A DNA stretch of 64,000 nt. Source: an uncultured Granulosicoccus sp. (GTDB taxonomy: Bacteria > Pseudomonadota > Gammaproteobacteria > Granulosicoccales > Granulosicoccaceae). The DNA is taken from the NCBI GenBank assembly GCA_947495035.1, contig CANLXI010000001.1, positions 496,001-560,000 on the forward strand. Direction: 5' to 3'. This document shows, piece after piece, positions 38,447 to 47,148 of this stretch (its first letter is position 1; each line of letters begins with the position of its first letter). The notes beneath the pieces were generated by a model. That model was not told the DNA's origin, did no database searches, and worked only from the letters and a program-made list of their open reading frames with translations. The position numbers and the translations under genes are program-made.

Positions 38447-39535
38447 ATGAGTCAACCGGCGGCCGATCCATCGGCAACGCTGGCACATCGTCCACCACGT
38501 TCCCTGTGGTGGGCGAAGGCCGGCATCAGTGTGCTGCGCACACTGGGCATGATCGTCGTGACCATGCTGGGCCTGCTGTTCGTCACCTTCATCATCGGCC
38601 GAGTGATGCCCATCGATCCGGTCATCTCGGTTGTGGGGGAGCGGGCCAGCAAGGAGGTATACGATGCCGCCTTCATCAGCATGGGCCTGGACAAGCCGCT
38701 GCTGGTTCAGTTTCTGGTCTATCTCGGCGATGTCATTCAGGGGGATTTCGGGCAATCGCTGCTCAACTCGCGACCCGTCATCGACGATATCAAGCGCGTC
38801 TTCCCGGCCACGCTGGAGCTGGCCACGCTGGGCACTCTGGTTGGCGTGTTCATCGGCGTGCCGCTGGGTGTGATCAGTGCGGTCAAGCGCGATTCCTGGA
38901 TCGATCAGATCACTCGGGTCATTGCTCTCGTCGGCTATTCGATGCCCATCTTCTGGCTCGGACTGGTCGGTTTGCTGGTGTTCTATGGCGTGCTGGGCTG
39001 GGTGGGTGGTCCGGGCAGGGTAGGCATCTTCTACGTGGATGTCGTGCCGGTGGTGACCGGCATGATTCTGGTGGACAGTGCTCTGGATGGCCAATGGGAC
39101 GTGTTTCGCGATGCGCTGAGCCATATCGTCCTGCCAGCCGGAATTCTGGGATATTACAGCCTTGCCTACATCAGTCGCATGACGCGTTCGTTCATGCTGG
39201 AACAGCTCGGATCCGAGTACATCACCACGGCGCGCGTCAAGGGACTTTCGGAGTGGACCGTCATCACCCGGCATGCCTTCGGCAACATCAAGGTGCAGCT
39301 GATCACGGTGATAGCCCTGAGTTACGCCAGTCTGCTGGAAGGCTCGGTTCTCACCGAGATCATCTTTGCCTGGCCGGGCATCGGCAGTTACATCACGACA
39401 GCACTGTTGTCAGCTGACATGAACGCGGTTCTGGGCGGCACGGTCGTCATCGGTCTGGTCTTCGTCTGTCTCAATGTCTTTTCCGATTTGCTGTATGCCT
39501 TCTTTGATCCTCGGGCCCGGGACAATGCCTCGTGA
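38447..39535 (+). CDS. Peptide ABC transporter permease (DppB/OppB-like)
   Basis: A 362-residue inner-membrane permease. The ATG at 38447 has GAGGA about 10 nt upstream; an upstream GTG at 38399 lacks any ribosome site. It has an N-terminal cytosolic stretch of about 20 residues, then TM segments, GDFGQSLLNSRPV, and the EAA loop region SEYITTARVKGLSEWTVITRH that contacts the ATPase. It overlaps the next gene by GTGA. Confidence 0.93.
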   Translation: MSQPAADPSATLAHRPPRSLWWAKAGISVLRTLGMIVVTMLGLLFVTFIIGRVMPIDPVISVVGERASKEVYDAAFISMGLDKPLLVQFLVYLGDVIQGDFGQSLLNSRPVIDDIKRVFPATLELATLGTLVGVFIGVPLGVISAVKRDSWIDQITRVIALVGYSMPIFWLGLVGLLVFYGVLGWVGGPGRVGIFYVDVVPVVTGMILVDSALDGQWDVFRDALSHIVLPAGILGYYSLAYISRMTRSFMLEQLGSEYITTARVKGLSEWTVITRHAFGNIKVQLITVIALSYASLLEGSVLTEIIFAWPGIGSYITTALLSADMNAVLGGTVVIGLVFVCLNVFSDLLYAFFDPRARDNAS

Positions 39536-40440
39536 GTAGTCTCAGAACGTGGCTCAACAGCGAAAGCCCCGAGTCGAGAATGCAGGCTCGGGCAGCAGCC
39601 ATCTACCATGGCTGGCTGGAGTTTCGTACCAACCGATTGGCGCTGCTGGGCCTGTGGATTCTGATTCTTCTGGTACTCATTGCCATCTTCGCGCCGTGGC
39701 TCAGCCCGCATGACCCCTTCGAACAGAATCTTGCCAATCGCTTGCTGCCGCTGGGCACCGAGGGTCATCTGCTGGGCACCGATTCACTGGGTCGGGATAT
39801 TCTCAGCCGCCTGATTCATGGTTCACGCATCACGCTGTACATCGTGGGACTGGTGGCCTTGATCGCGCCGGTGCTGGGTCTGTTCATCGGTACCGTGGCC
39901 GGTTATCTCGGTGGATGGACAGACACCGTGCTGATGCGCTTCACCGATATCTTTCTGGCCTTTCCCAGACTGGTTCTGGCGCTGGCATTCGTGGCGGCTC
40001 TGGGTGCTGGTATCGAAAATGCCGTACTCGCCATCGCACTGACTGCCTGGCCACCTTATGCACGCATTGCGCGTGCCGAGACATTGAGCATTCGACGCTC
40101 CGACTACATCAGCGCAGTGAAACTGCAAGGCGCGGGCGCCTTGCGGATCATCACCCGACATATCTGGCCGCTGTGCATTGCATCGCTGGTGGTACGGATC
40201 ACACTGGACATGGCGGGCATCATTCTGGCAGCAGCCGGTCTCGGATTTCTTGGACTGGGCGCTCGCCCCCCATCACCGGAGTGGGGCGCCATGATCGCCG
40301 AGGGCCGACGCTTCATACTCGACTACTGGTGGGTGGCCACGATCCCCGGCATTGCCATCTTCATCGTCAGTCTGGCGTTCAATCTGCTGGGCGACGGCTT
40401 GCGTGATCTGCTGGATCCCAAGAGTGGTGGTAGCTCATGA
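39532..40440 (+). CDS. Peptide ABC transporter permease (DppC/OppC-like)
   Basis: A 302-residue second permease starting at GTG inside the previous stop. It has FRTNRLALLGLWILILLVLI, HLLGTDSLGRDILSRLIHGSR and the EAA-type RRSDYISAVKLQGAGALRI, all typical of DppC. Five to six TM segments. Confidence 0.94.
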   Translation: MSSLRTWLNSESPESRMQARAAAIYHGWLEFRTNRLALLGLWILILLVLIAIFAPWLSPHDPFEQNLANRLLPLGTEGHLLGTDSLGRDILSRLIHGSRITLYIVGLVALIAPVLGLFIGTVAGYLGGWTDTVLMRFTDIFLAFPRLVLALAFVAALGAGIENAVLAIALTAWPPYARIARAETLSIRRSDYISAVKLQGAGALRIITRHIWPLCIASLVVRITLDMAGIILAAAGLGFLGLGARPPSPEWGAMIAEGRRFILDYWWVATIPGIAIFIVSLAFNLLGDGLRDLLDPKSGGSS

Positions 40441-41288
40441 ATCTGCTGGAAGTGGAAGATCTGAAGGTCTCATTCCCGACGCGGACCGGCGTGTTCGAGG
40501 CCGTCCGGGGCGTGTCGTTCTCGCTGGGACAGGAACGGCTCGGCATTGTAGGTGAGTCCGGTTCCGGAAAGTCCCTGACCGGACGCGCCATCCTGCGCCT
40601 CATACGACCACCGGGTCGGGTTTCCGCCGGGCGCATGGCACTGGGTGACGAGGATCTGCTGGCAAAGAGCGACAGGCAGATGCGCGAAGTTCGTGGACAG
40701 CGTATTTCCATGGTGATGCAGGACCCGAAGTTCTCGCTGAACCCGGTCATGACGGTCGGGGAACAGATCATGGAAGCCTATGCGCAGAGCCGCCGTGGCA
40801 ATCGACGGGAGCGTCGGCAGAAGACCATCGAGATGCTGGAAGCGGTTGCGATCCGTGACCCGGAGCGCGTGTTCAAGGCCTATCCGCATGAACTGTCGGG
40901 CGGCATGGGGCAGCGCATCATGATCGCCATGATGCTGATTCCGAACCCGAGCATTCTCATTGCCGATGAGCCGACCTCGGCGCTGGACGTAACCGTGCAG
41001 ATGCAAGTCCTCAACATCATGGACAAGCTCGTATCCGAACGCGGCATGGGTCTGATCTTCATCAGTCATGATCTGAACCTCGTGTCATCGTTTTGCGATC
41101 GTGTTCTGATCATGTATGCCGGACGTGTTGTGGAATCGTGTCGTGCCGACGAGTTGTATCAGGCAAGGCATCCCTACACTCAAGGTCTGCTCGAGTCCAT
41201 GCCCCGGCTGGATGCGCCCAGTGAGCGTTTGTCGGTGCTCGAACGGGATCCGGCGTGGCGAGAGACTGATCCGGATCAAGGCTCATGA
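40437..41288 (+). CDS. Peptide ABC transporter ATPase (DppD/OppD-like)
   Basis: A 283-residue ATPase. It has GESGSGKSLTGRA (Walker A), LSGGMGQRIMIAMML (signature), ILIADEPTSALD (Walker B) and the FISHDLN switch. The C-terminal HPYTQGLLESMP motif is present, but the extension that usually follows is cut to about 30 residues, making it shorter than E. coli DppD (327). ATGA overlaps at both ends. Confidence 0.94.
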   Translation: MNLLEVEDLKVSFPTRTGVFEAVRGVSFSLGQERLGIVGESGSGKSLTGRAILRLIRPPGRVSAGRMALGDEDLLAKSDRQMREVRGQRISMVMQDPKFSLNPVMTVGEQIMEAYAQSRRGNRRERRQKTIEMLEAVAIRDPERVFKAYPHELSGGMGQRIMIAMMLIPNPSILIADEPTSALDVTVQMQVLNIMDKLVSERGMGLIFISHDLNLVSSFCDRVLIMYAGRVVESCRADELYQARHPYTQGLLESMPRLDAPSERLSVLERDPAWRETDPDQGS

Positions 41289-41362
41289 CTGATCTTTCCA
41301 ACCCGGTACCGTCCGGGCTTTCCCTGGAGGCGTTTACCGTGCCGACGGCTTTCATTTCATGA
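41285..41362 (+). CDS. Possible 25-codon ORF bridging the two ATPase genes
   Basis: ATG at 41285 overlaps the dppD-like stop and its TGA (41360-41362) overlaps the dppF-like ATG (41359), so ATGA couplings exist on both sides. The peptide starts MTDLSNPVPSGLS and has no recognisable features. A GGAGG at about 41326-41330 sits 29 nt before the next ATG, too far to serve it. It may be a real coupling peptide or the degraded N-terminus of the next gene. Confidence 0.35.
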   Translation: MTDLSNPVPSGLSLEAFTVPTAFIS

Positions 41363-42135
41363 AGCAGGGTATCGTTGTCGAAGGGCTTGACGTCTGGTTC
41401 GGTGAACATGCCGATCGAGTTCAGGCCGTCAGGGATGTCAGTCTTCAAGTGCCGGCCGGAGAGTCCGTGGGTCTGGTGGGGGAGAGTGGTTCGGGCAAGT
41501 CCACGATTCTGCGAGCATTGACAGGACTGGTCAGCTCCTGGTCCGGTCACATGGAAGTGGATGGCGAAACGCTCGGCAAGCGCCGAACCCGCGCCTTCTA
41601 CGACAAGGTGCAGATGGTCTTTCAGGACCCCTATGCCTCATTGCATCCACGTCATTCCGTTGATCAGGTTCTCAGCGAGACACTGGCCCTGCACAAGCTC
41701 GGTGATGTCGATCGGCGTATCGTCAACCTGCTCGAGGATGTCGGTCTGGGTCGGCAGTTCCGCTTTCGCTACCCGCATCAGCTGTCCGGGGGGCAGCGAC
41801 AACGAGTGGCGATAGCCAGGGCGCTGGCGGCAGAGCCGGCCATTCTGCTGCTGGACGAGCCGACGTCGGCGCTGGATGTCTCGGTACAGGCGGAGATTCT
41901 CAATCTGTTGAGTGATCTGCGAGAGCAGCGTCAACTGACGTATCTGATGGTGTCGCACAATCTGGCCGTCGTGGCCCACCTGTGCGAGTCGATTGCCGTC
42001 ATGCAGAACGGGCGTCTGGTGGAAAACCTGAGTGTGCAGGATCTGCGTGCGATGCGGGCCAGCGAGCCGTATACGCAGCAACTGCTGAAGAGTTCACTGG
42101 GCTATGTCCGTTCAGACACCCCGGCTGACGACTGA
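41359..42135 (+). CDS. Peptide ABC transporter ATPase (DppF/OppF-like)
   Basis: A 258-residue ATPase. It has GESGSGKSTILRA (Walker A), LSGGQRQRVAIARAL (signature), ILLLDEPTSALD (Walker B) and MVSHNL. It ends soon after SEPYTQQLLKSSLG, so the usual C-terminal extension of DppF (about 330 residues in E. coli) is missing. The N-terminus begins directly at the first beta strand, and no Shine-Dalgarno lies near the ATG, so translation probably depends on coupling. Confidence 0.92.
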   Translation: MKQGIVVEGLDVWFGEHADRVQAVRDVSLQVPAGESVGLVGESGSGKSTILRALTGLVSSWSGHMEVDGETLGKRRTRAFYDKVQMVFQDPYASLHPRHSVDQVLSETLALHKLGDVDRRIVNLLEDVGLGRQFRFRYPHQLSGGQRQRVAIARALAAEPAILLLDEPTSALDVSVQAEILNLLSDLREQRQLTYLMVSHNLAVVAHLCESIAVMQNGRLVENLSVQDLRAMRASEPYTQQLLKSSLGYVRSDTPADD

Positions 42136-42146
42136 GAGCCGATGTC

Positions 42147-42171
42147 AGCCGGGTTGCTGTCAAGCCCGGCT
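42147..42171. terminator. Terminator hairpin between convergent genes
   Basis: AGCCGGG (42147-42153) pairs with CCCGGCT (42165-42171), with further TTG/CAA pairing inside. It sits in the 39-bp gap between the importer operon and the DUF1499 gene and may serve both. No strong U-tract. Confidence 0.55.
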
Positions 42172-42174
42172 AGT

Positions 42175-42906
42175 TCAGAATGCCTCGATGAAGGCTCTGA
42201 TACGCGCTGCATTGACGCCTCTGTCACTGCGCCCGATGCGTGACACGCTGCGTATGTCGACCCGGCTTGCGCCATCTTCAGGTGTCACGACGACAACGAC
42301 ATCGTCGGCGAATTGGAATACCGGGGTGCGTGCGGTCGCTTCGAATCGCAGATTGTCGTCATCCTGTGACACGATTTCCCATTTCATGGAGTGCGCAACG
42401 TCAAGCGCTCGGGCGAACGCGGCCTCGGCGGTTGATTGCGATTGTATGGGGGCGATATCCGGATAGGCGGATTGCTGTTGTGCTGCTATCTCCGGTCCGC
42501 CATGGACAAGGGTGTTGCGCGCGCCTTCTCGGCTGTCATCCAGTACCAGGAACCGGGGCGGGTTGTCGGTATCGGTCGTGATGTCATGGATGGGAGGTAC
42601 AGGCGCCGGTGGTGAGATGCGGTCTTTCAACGTCGGGTAGAGCAAGGCCAGACCGAGAATGCACGCCAGACCGGTCTTGACGATACCCGCAGAGTTTCGT
42701 TTTACCAGCATGAAGAGCAGGCCGGCCAGGCTCAGTCCGCTGACTGCATAGGCCAGCGGAGCGGCATACTCGCGGTAGTAGCCGAAGCCGACAATGGGCT
42801 CCCAGAGACCCAGACGTGCTCCGAACATCATGATGGCGGTAGCCAGTGCGGCACATACGGCAATTATCAGTAGCAGGGTAGCTGTACGGGAAGATCTGGT
42901 GCTCAT
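42175..42906 (-). CDS. DUF1499 membrane protein
   Basis: 243 residues. Three hydrophobic segments lie near residues 10-28, 48-66 and 74-92, followed by a soluble domain of about 140 residues containing RNTLVHGGPEIAAQQ, DVAHSMKWEIVSQDDDNLRFEA and VDIRSVSRIGRSDRGVNAARI. This last region is the DUF1499 signature; the function is unknown. Its start is preceded immediately by five 11-bp tandem repeats and lacks a strong ribosome site. Confidence 0.85.
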   Translation of the reverse strand: MSTRSSRTATLLLIIAVCAALATAIMMFGARLGLWEPIVGFGYYREYAAPLAYAVSGLSLAGLLFMLVKRNSAGIVKTGLACILGLALLYPTLKDRISPPAPVPPIHDITTDTDNPPRFLVLDDSREGARNTLVHGGPEIAAQQQSAYPDIAPIQSQSTAEAAFARALDVAHSMKWEIVSQDDDNLRFEATARTPVFQFADDVVVVVTPEDGASRVDIRSVSRIGRSDRGVNAARIRAFIEAF

Positions 42907-42918
42907 GGTCTGGTGTCC

Positions 42919-42973
42919 GGGATTGAGTCGGGATTGAGTCGGGATTGAGTCGGGATTGAGTCGGGATTGAGTC
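42919..42973. repeat. Five exact 11-bp tandem repeats
   Basis: GGGATTGAGTC is repeated five times without error from 42919 to 42973, ending 13 bp upstream of the DUF1499 start codon (minus strand). The period is close to one helical turn. Copy-number change would move whatever promoter lies upstream. Confidence 0.95.
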
Positions 42974-43042
42974 GCATTCTGCGACAGATGGATACCGCTG
43001 AGGTTCGACGTTCGGCGGCACAGTCATGATTGTCGGCAGTTG

Positions 43043-43651
43043 TCAGGTGCCGGGTCGAGTGAAAGCCTGACGAGCGCGTTGCACGGTCAGGCGTGCAGAG
43101 CAGCCGCTGACGTGGTCGTTGACCAGCCCCAACGCCTGCATCAGTGCGTACATGTTGGTCGGGCCAACGTAGGTCCAGCCGCGCTTTTTCAAGGCCCCGG
43201 CAAGTGCGCTTGACTCCGGCGTTGTCGGGTTGTCATTCAGCCAGCTGCAAGACATGCTGGCGGGTCGTGTGGCAGGGGCGGGCTCGTATTGCCAGAAGAA
43301 GGCAGCCAGACTGCCGTAGTCACGTTGCAGCTCCAGGGCACGGCGGGCATTGTTGATGGCCGAGCAGATCTTGCGCCGATTGCGAATGATGCCGGCATCC
43401 TGCATCAGTCTGTCGATATCAACGTCATCGAAGTCGGCAACGGCAGGAATATCGAAATCGGCAAAGGCGCGGCGCAGGGCAGCACGGCGATGCAGAATCG
43501 TGCGCCAGCTGAGCCCGGATTGAAATCCTTCAAGGCAGACCTTCTCATAGAAGGTCTGGTCGGAGTCTGTCGGAATGCCCCATTCGGTGTCGTGATAGGC
43601 CTTGTACAGGGCATCATCAGCAGGTATGGGGCAACGGTCGGTCTCGCACAT
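43043..43651 (-). CDS. tag: DNA-3-methyladenine glycosylase I
   Basis: A 202-residue Tag, which removes 3-methyladenine from alkylated DNA. The N-terminal Cys7 and His20 (YHDTEWG) and the C-terminal VNDHVSGC pair provide the zinc-snap residues. LEGFQSGLSWRTIL and QDAGIIRNRRKI, with LKKRGWTYVGPTNMYALMQA, are diagnostic. Monocistronic on the minus strand, upstream of and divergent from rplC. Confidence 0.95.
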   Translation of the reverse strand: MCETDRCPIPADDALYKAYHDTEWGIPTDSDQTFYEKVCLEGFQSGLSWRTILHRRAALRRAFADFDIPAVADFDDVDIDRLMQDAGIIRNRRKICSAINNARRALELQRDYGSLAAFFWQYEPAPATRPASMSCSWLNDNPTTPESSALAGALKKRGWTYVGPTNMYALMQALGLVNDHVSGCSARLTVQRARQAFTRPGT

Positions 43652-43916
43652 GAGCCGATGTCTCTGAAGTGAGCTGATCGAGCAGTGATATCATCCAGTA
43701 TGGCGCATCCGTCAGTGATTGCCGAATTGAAACCTGTGTTCGAATTTCACAAGTTACGTGGTCAAGCTCAAGTTTATCGACTGCATGGCCGAAAGAAGCC
43801 GGTCTGACTGCGGTTTGTCTGGTGTTTTCGCTGTGGTCAGAAGCGCCATGTACGACATTTCGTGACACCCGAATGAACAAAAACCCGTCGAAGGGGTAGC
43901 AATCGCAAGATTTGGG

Positions 43917-43925
43917 TGTTATTAT
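43917..43925 (+). promoter_or_regulatory. Extended -10 promoter for the rplC operon
   Basis: TGTTATTAT (TG at 43917-43918, TATTAT at 43920-43925) is an extended -10 element. The -35 is poor (TAGCAA, 17-nt spacer). Transcription would start near 43932. Confidence 0.5.
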
Positions 43926-43937
43926 GGTGCGCTAACC

Positions 43938-43975
43938 AACCCGGCGTGGATACCCCGTCGGGTTTTGTTTATTTC
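43938..43975 (+). terminator. Early attenuator-like terminator in rplC leader
   Basis: AACCCGGCG (43938-43946) pairs with CGTCGGGTT (43956-43964, one G-T pair) and is followed by TTGTTTATTT. No plus-strand gene precedes it, and it starts within about 10 nt of the predicted transcript start, so it looks like an attenuator. Confidence 0.55.
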
Positions 43976-43992
43976 GGTTTTATTACTTCGTT

Positions 43993-44010
43993 CCGAGCTG
44001 CACTGCTCGG
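43993..44010 (+). other. Perfect leader hairpin before rplC
   Basis: CCGAGC-TGCACT-GCTCGG, a 6-bp perfect stem with a 6-nt loop in the rplC leader. It has no U-tract. It may be part of a ribosomal-protein binding site. Confidence 0.45.
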
Positions 44011-44130
44011 CTGCAAATCAACCTCCGATAAACAGTTCGCCGCCAAGCGTTCTGCACCACATGGGGGGATGGCAAGCGGTCCCACTGTGCGTGCTGTTCT
44101 GGGCGTGATTAGAGTGTGTGGGAGAAAACG

Positions 44131-44784
44131 ATGACTCTTGGTGTAGTTGGCCGCAAACTGGGCATGACGCGCGTATTCGATGACGCGGGCGTTTCAACGC
44201 CTGTTACGGTTATCGAAGTAGCAAAGAACCGAATCACTGCCAGGAAGACCGTCGAACGTGACGGCTATGTCAGCGTCCAGGTCACAACTGGTGACAAGAA
44301 AACCAATCAATTGAGCAAGGCAGAGGCCGGGCATTTCGCCAAGGCGGGTGTCGGTGCTGGTCGTGGTCTGTGGGAATTCCGCCTCGAAGGTGAAGAAGGC
44401 AGCGATCTCGAGGTTGGTGGTGAATTCGGTATGGAAATGTTTGAAGCCGGCCAGAAGGTCGATGTCACCGGTACCAGTATCGGTAAGGGCTTCGCAGGTG
44501 GCGTGAAGCGTCACAACTTCCAGATGCAGGACGCGACTCACGGTAACTCTCTGTCCCACCGTGCGCCAGGTTCCATTGGTCAGAACCAGACGCCGGGACG
44601 AGTGTTCAAAGGCAAGAAAATGGCAGGTCACATGGGTGCTGTGAAGCGCACTACCCAGAACCTCCAGGTAGTTCGAATCGATGAGGGTCGCGAGGTCATT
44701 CTCATCAAGGGTGCAGTGCCCGGCGCCGATGGCAGCGACGTCATCATCAAGCCGGCCGTCAAGCAGAAGAACGCGAAGAGCTAA
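44131..44784 (+). CDS. rplC: 50S ribosomal protein L3
   Basis: 217 residues starting [18 protein letters not shown], with the conserved [13 protein letters not shown] and [26 protein letters not shown] region that reaches the peptidyl-transferase centre. GGGAG precedes the ATG at 44131. First gene of this S10-derived unit because rpsJ is separated from it. Confidence 0.98.
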   Translation: MTLGVVGRKLGMTRVFDDAGVSTPVTVIEVAKNRITARKTVERDGYVSVQVTTGDKKTNQLSKAEAGHFAKAGVGAGRGLWEFRLEGEEGSDLEVGGEFGMEMFEAGQKVDVTGTSIGKGFAGGVKRHNFQMQDATHGNSLSHRAPGSIGQNQTPGRVFKGKKMAGHMGAVKRTTQNLQVVRIDEGREVILIKGAVPGADGSDVIIKPAVKQKNAKS

Positions 44785-44788
44785 GACG

Positions 44789-45391
44789 ATGGATTTGAAA
44801 ACACACAGCGGCGGATCGGTATCCGTTGCAGATTCCGTATTCGGAGTCACTTATAACGAAGGTCTGGTTCACCAGATCGTGACTGCCTATCTGGCGGCGG
44901 CTCGTGCCGGTACTTCAGCGCAGAAGACGCGTTCGGAAGTGCGCGGTGGCGGTGCCAAGCCATGGCGGCAGAAAGGTACGGGCCGTGCGCGTGCCGGTAC
45001 TTCACGCAGTCCAATCTGGACTGGTGGTGGTGTGACATTCGCTGCCAAGACTCGTGACTACTCACAGAAGGTCAACAAGAAGATGTACCGCGGAGCCATC
45101 CGTTCCATCCTGTCTCACGCAGCGGCCGAAGGTCGTCTGATCGTGGTTGACAGCCTGGAGCTGGACGCCCCCAAGACCAAGCTGATGAAGGCGAAGATGG
45201 CCGAGCTGGGTGTCGAGAAGGTGCTGTTCCTGATGGACGATGTCACCGAGTCTGTCTATCTGGCCAGCCGCAACATCCCTTACGTCCAGGTGCTGGATGT
45301 CGAAGGTGTTGATCCTGTCAGTCTGGTGCGATTTCCGCACATCGTCGCCACGGCTGCTGCCGTGAAGCAACTGGAGGAGCGCTTCGCATGA
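44789..45391 (+). CDS. rplD: 50S ribosomal protein L4
   Basis: 200 residues (E. coli 201). The exit-tunnel loop [24 protein letters not shown] is intact (parts quoted: [14 protein letters not shown]). In enteric bacteria L4 represses the S10 operon by acting on the leader of rpsJ. Here the leader in front of rplC and L4 no longer includes rpsJ, so S10 would escape that loop. Confidence 0.98.
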   Translation: MDLKTHSGGSVSVADSVFGVTYNEGLVHQIVTAYLAAARAGTSAQKTRSEVRGGGAKPWRQKGTGRARAGTSRSPIWTGGGVTFAAKTRDYSQKVNKKMYRGAIRSILSHAAAEGRLIVVDSLELDAPKTKLMKAKMAELGVEKVLFLMDDVTESVYLASRNIPYVQVLDVEGVDPVSLVRFPHIVATAAAVKQLEERFA

Positions 45392-45687
45392 ATGACCAAC
45401 GTCTCTATCAGGTGATTCTGGCACCTCATATTTCCGAGAAGACTGCCACAGCCTCTGAAATGGAAGGTCGTCACACATTCCGTGTTGCCAATAACGCAAC
45501 AAAGCTGGAAGTGCGCAAGGCGGTTGAAAAGCTGTTCGACGTTACCGTTCGCAGCGTGCAGATCGTCAACGTTCACGGCAAGACCAAGCGTTTCGGTCAG
45601 AGTGAAGGTAAGCGTTCCGATTGGAAAAAGGCCATCGTCCGCCTGGCTGAAGGGCAGGACATCGACTTCATGGGTATGGAGGGTTAG
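45388..45687 (+). CDS. rplW: 50S ribosomal protein L23
   Basis: 99 residues. It has [36 protein letters not shown] and the [10 protein letters not shown] extension toward the tunnel exit where trigger factor and SRP dock. ATGA overlap with rplD. Confidence 0.98.
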   Translation: MNDQRLYQVILAPHISEKTATASEMEGRHTFRVANNATKLEVRKAVEKLFDVTVRSVQIVNVHGKTKRFGQSEGKRSDWKKAIVRLAEGQDIDFMGMEG

Positions 45688-45690
45688 ATC

Positions 45691-46518
45691 ATGGCTCTGG
45701 TAAAGTCAAAACCGACATCGCCCGGAAAGCGATTTCAGGTCCGCGTAGTCAACAAGGAGCTTTCAAAGGAAGGCCCTTACGAGCCATTGGTCGAAAGCCT
45801 GTCCAAGTCCGGTGGTCGTAACAACAAGGGTCGCATCACGACTCGCCACGTAGGTGGTGGTCACAAGCGACGCTATCGTGTCATCGACTTCAAGCGCAAC
45901 AAGGACGGCATTCCTGCCGTTGTCGAGCGCGTCGAATACGATCCGAACCGCACGGCACACATCGCACTGCTGAAATATGCAGACGGTGAGCGTCGTTACA
46001 TCCTGGCGCCCAAGGGTGTCGCAGCCGGCGCTGCGTTGATGTCCGGTCGCGAATCGGCCATCAAGCCCGGCAACTGCCTGCCACTGGCCAACATTCCGGT
46101 GGGTTCGACAGTACACGCCATCGAGCTGAAGCCTGGTCGTGGTGCTCAGGTTGCACGAAGTGCCGGTGCTGCGGTACAGCTGGTTGCCCGTGAAGGCATG
46201 TATGCAACCCTGCGTCTGCGCTCTGGCGAGATGCGTCGGGTACAGAGCGATTGCCGCGCCACCATCGGTGAAGTCGGTAACGGTGAGCATTCCCTGCAGA
46301 AGCTCGGCAAGGCTGGTGCGAAGCGCTGGCGCGGTGTTCGTCCTACCGTTCGCGGTGTGGCCATGAACCCGGTCGATCATCCGCACGGTGGTGGTGAAGG
46401 TCGTACGTCGGGTGGTCGTCATCCGGTCAGTCCATGGGGTACCCCTACCAAGGGTTACAAGACTCGTTCAAACAAGCGCACCGATAACATGATCGTGCGT
46501 CGTCGCAGCAAGAAATAG
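45691..46518 (+). CDS. rplB: 50S ribosomal protein L2
   Basis: 275 residues. It has the conserved [13 protein letters not shown] start and the C-terminal [20 protein letters not shown] loop carrying the His implicated in peptidyl transfer. Three bp after rplW. Confidence 0.99.
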   Translation: MALVKSKPTSPGKRFQVRVVNKELSKEGPYEPLVESLSKSGGRNNKGRITTRHVGGGHKRRYRVIDFKRNKDGIPAVVERVEYDPNRTAHIALLKYADGERRYILAPKGVAAGAALMSGRESAIKPGNCLPLANIPVGSTVHAIELKPGRGAQVARSAGAAVQLVAREGMYATLRLRSGEMRRVQSDCRATIGEVGNGEHSLQKLGKAGAKRWRGVRPTVRGVAMNPVDHPHGGGEGRTSGGRHPVSPWGTPTKGYKTRSNKRTDNMIVRRRSKK

Positions 46519-46531
46519 GAGGTAGAGACTC

Positions 46532-46804
46532 GTGCCACGTTCCCTGAAAAAAGGCCCGTTCGTCGACTATCACCTCGTCAAGAAGGTCGATGAAGCTCGC
46601 GCCGCAAATAGCAAGCGTCCAATCAAGACATGGTCGCGTCGTTCAATGATCCTGCCGGACATGGTAGGTCTGACCATCGCCGTGCACAACGGTCGTGTAC
46701 ATGTGCCGGTGCTGGTTTCCGAAAACATGGTAGGGCACAAGCTGGGTGAGTTCGCGGCAACGCGTACTTACAAAGGCCACGTCGCTGACAAGAAATCGAG
46801 ATAG
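46532..46804 (+). CDS. rpsS: 30S ribosomal protein S19
   Basis: 90 residues with a GTG start preceded by GGAGG. The start [18 protein letters not shown] and the [18 protein letters not shown] block are typical. Partner of S13 at the head of the small subunit. Confidence 0.98.
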   Translation: MPRSLKKGPFVDYHLVKKVDEARAANSKRPIKTWSRRSMILPDMVGLTIAVHNGRVHVPVLVSENMVGHKLGEFAATRTYKGHVADKKSR

Positions 46805-46806
46805 TC

Positions 46807-47145
46807 ATGCAAGTCGAATCAACATTGAAGATGGCCCGCATCTCTCCGCAGAAAGCGCGCCTGGTGGCTGATCAGATCCGTGGTCTGCCGGTTGAAGGTG
46901 CGCTGGAAGTCCTCACGTTCAGTGAGAAGAAAGCGGGTGCACTCATCAAGAAGCTGGTTGACAGTGCGATTGCCAACGCCGAGCACAATGAAGGCGCTGA
47001 TATCGACGAGCTGAAGGTGTCGGCCGTTCAGGTCAATGCAGGACCGGTCATGAAGCGTCTGCGAGCCAGAGCCAAGGGCCGAGCCAACCGAATTCTCAAG
47101 CGTACAAGTCATATTACCGTGACCGTTTCGGACGGCAGGAGCTAA
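46807..47145 (+). CDS. rplV: 50S ribosomal protein L22
   Basis: 112 residues. It has [16 protein letters not shown] near the start and the tunnel hairpin [22 protein letters not shown] (the tunnel loop is around residues 80-100), where macrolide-resistance changes occur in other species. Two bp after rpsS. Confidence 0.98.
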   Translation: MQVESTLKMARISPQKARLVADQIRGLPVEGALEVLTFSEKKAGALIKKLVDSAIANAEHNEGADIDELKVSAVQVNAGPVMKRLRARAKGRANRILKRTSHITVTVSDGRS

Positions 47146-47148
47146 ACG

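Larger units (their letters stand above)
43652..44130 (+). other. tag-rplC spacer with split S10 operon leader
   Basis: No gene is visible. An extended -10 promoter candidate lies at 43917-43925, a terminator-like hairpin at 43938-43975, a perfect CCGAGC/GCTCGG hairpin at 43993-44010 and a further imperfect hairpin (TGGG/CCCA) at 44058-44089. The predicted leader is about 200 nt, similar in scale to the E. coli S10 leader through which L4 regulates the operon. The left half (43652-43900) shows nothing else. Confidence 0.6.

Noticed and set aside
42919-42973. CRISPR or iteron-type origin
   Set aside because: The 11-bp units have no spacers, and there is no replication protein or AT-rich unwinding region beside them.
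21641-44130. Genomic island carried by a mobile element
   Set aside because: I see no integrase, transposase, tRNA border or clear flanking repeat, and base composition looks like that of the neighbours. The block is unusual in position only.
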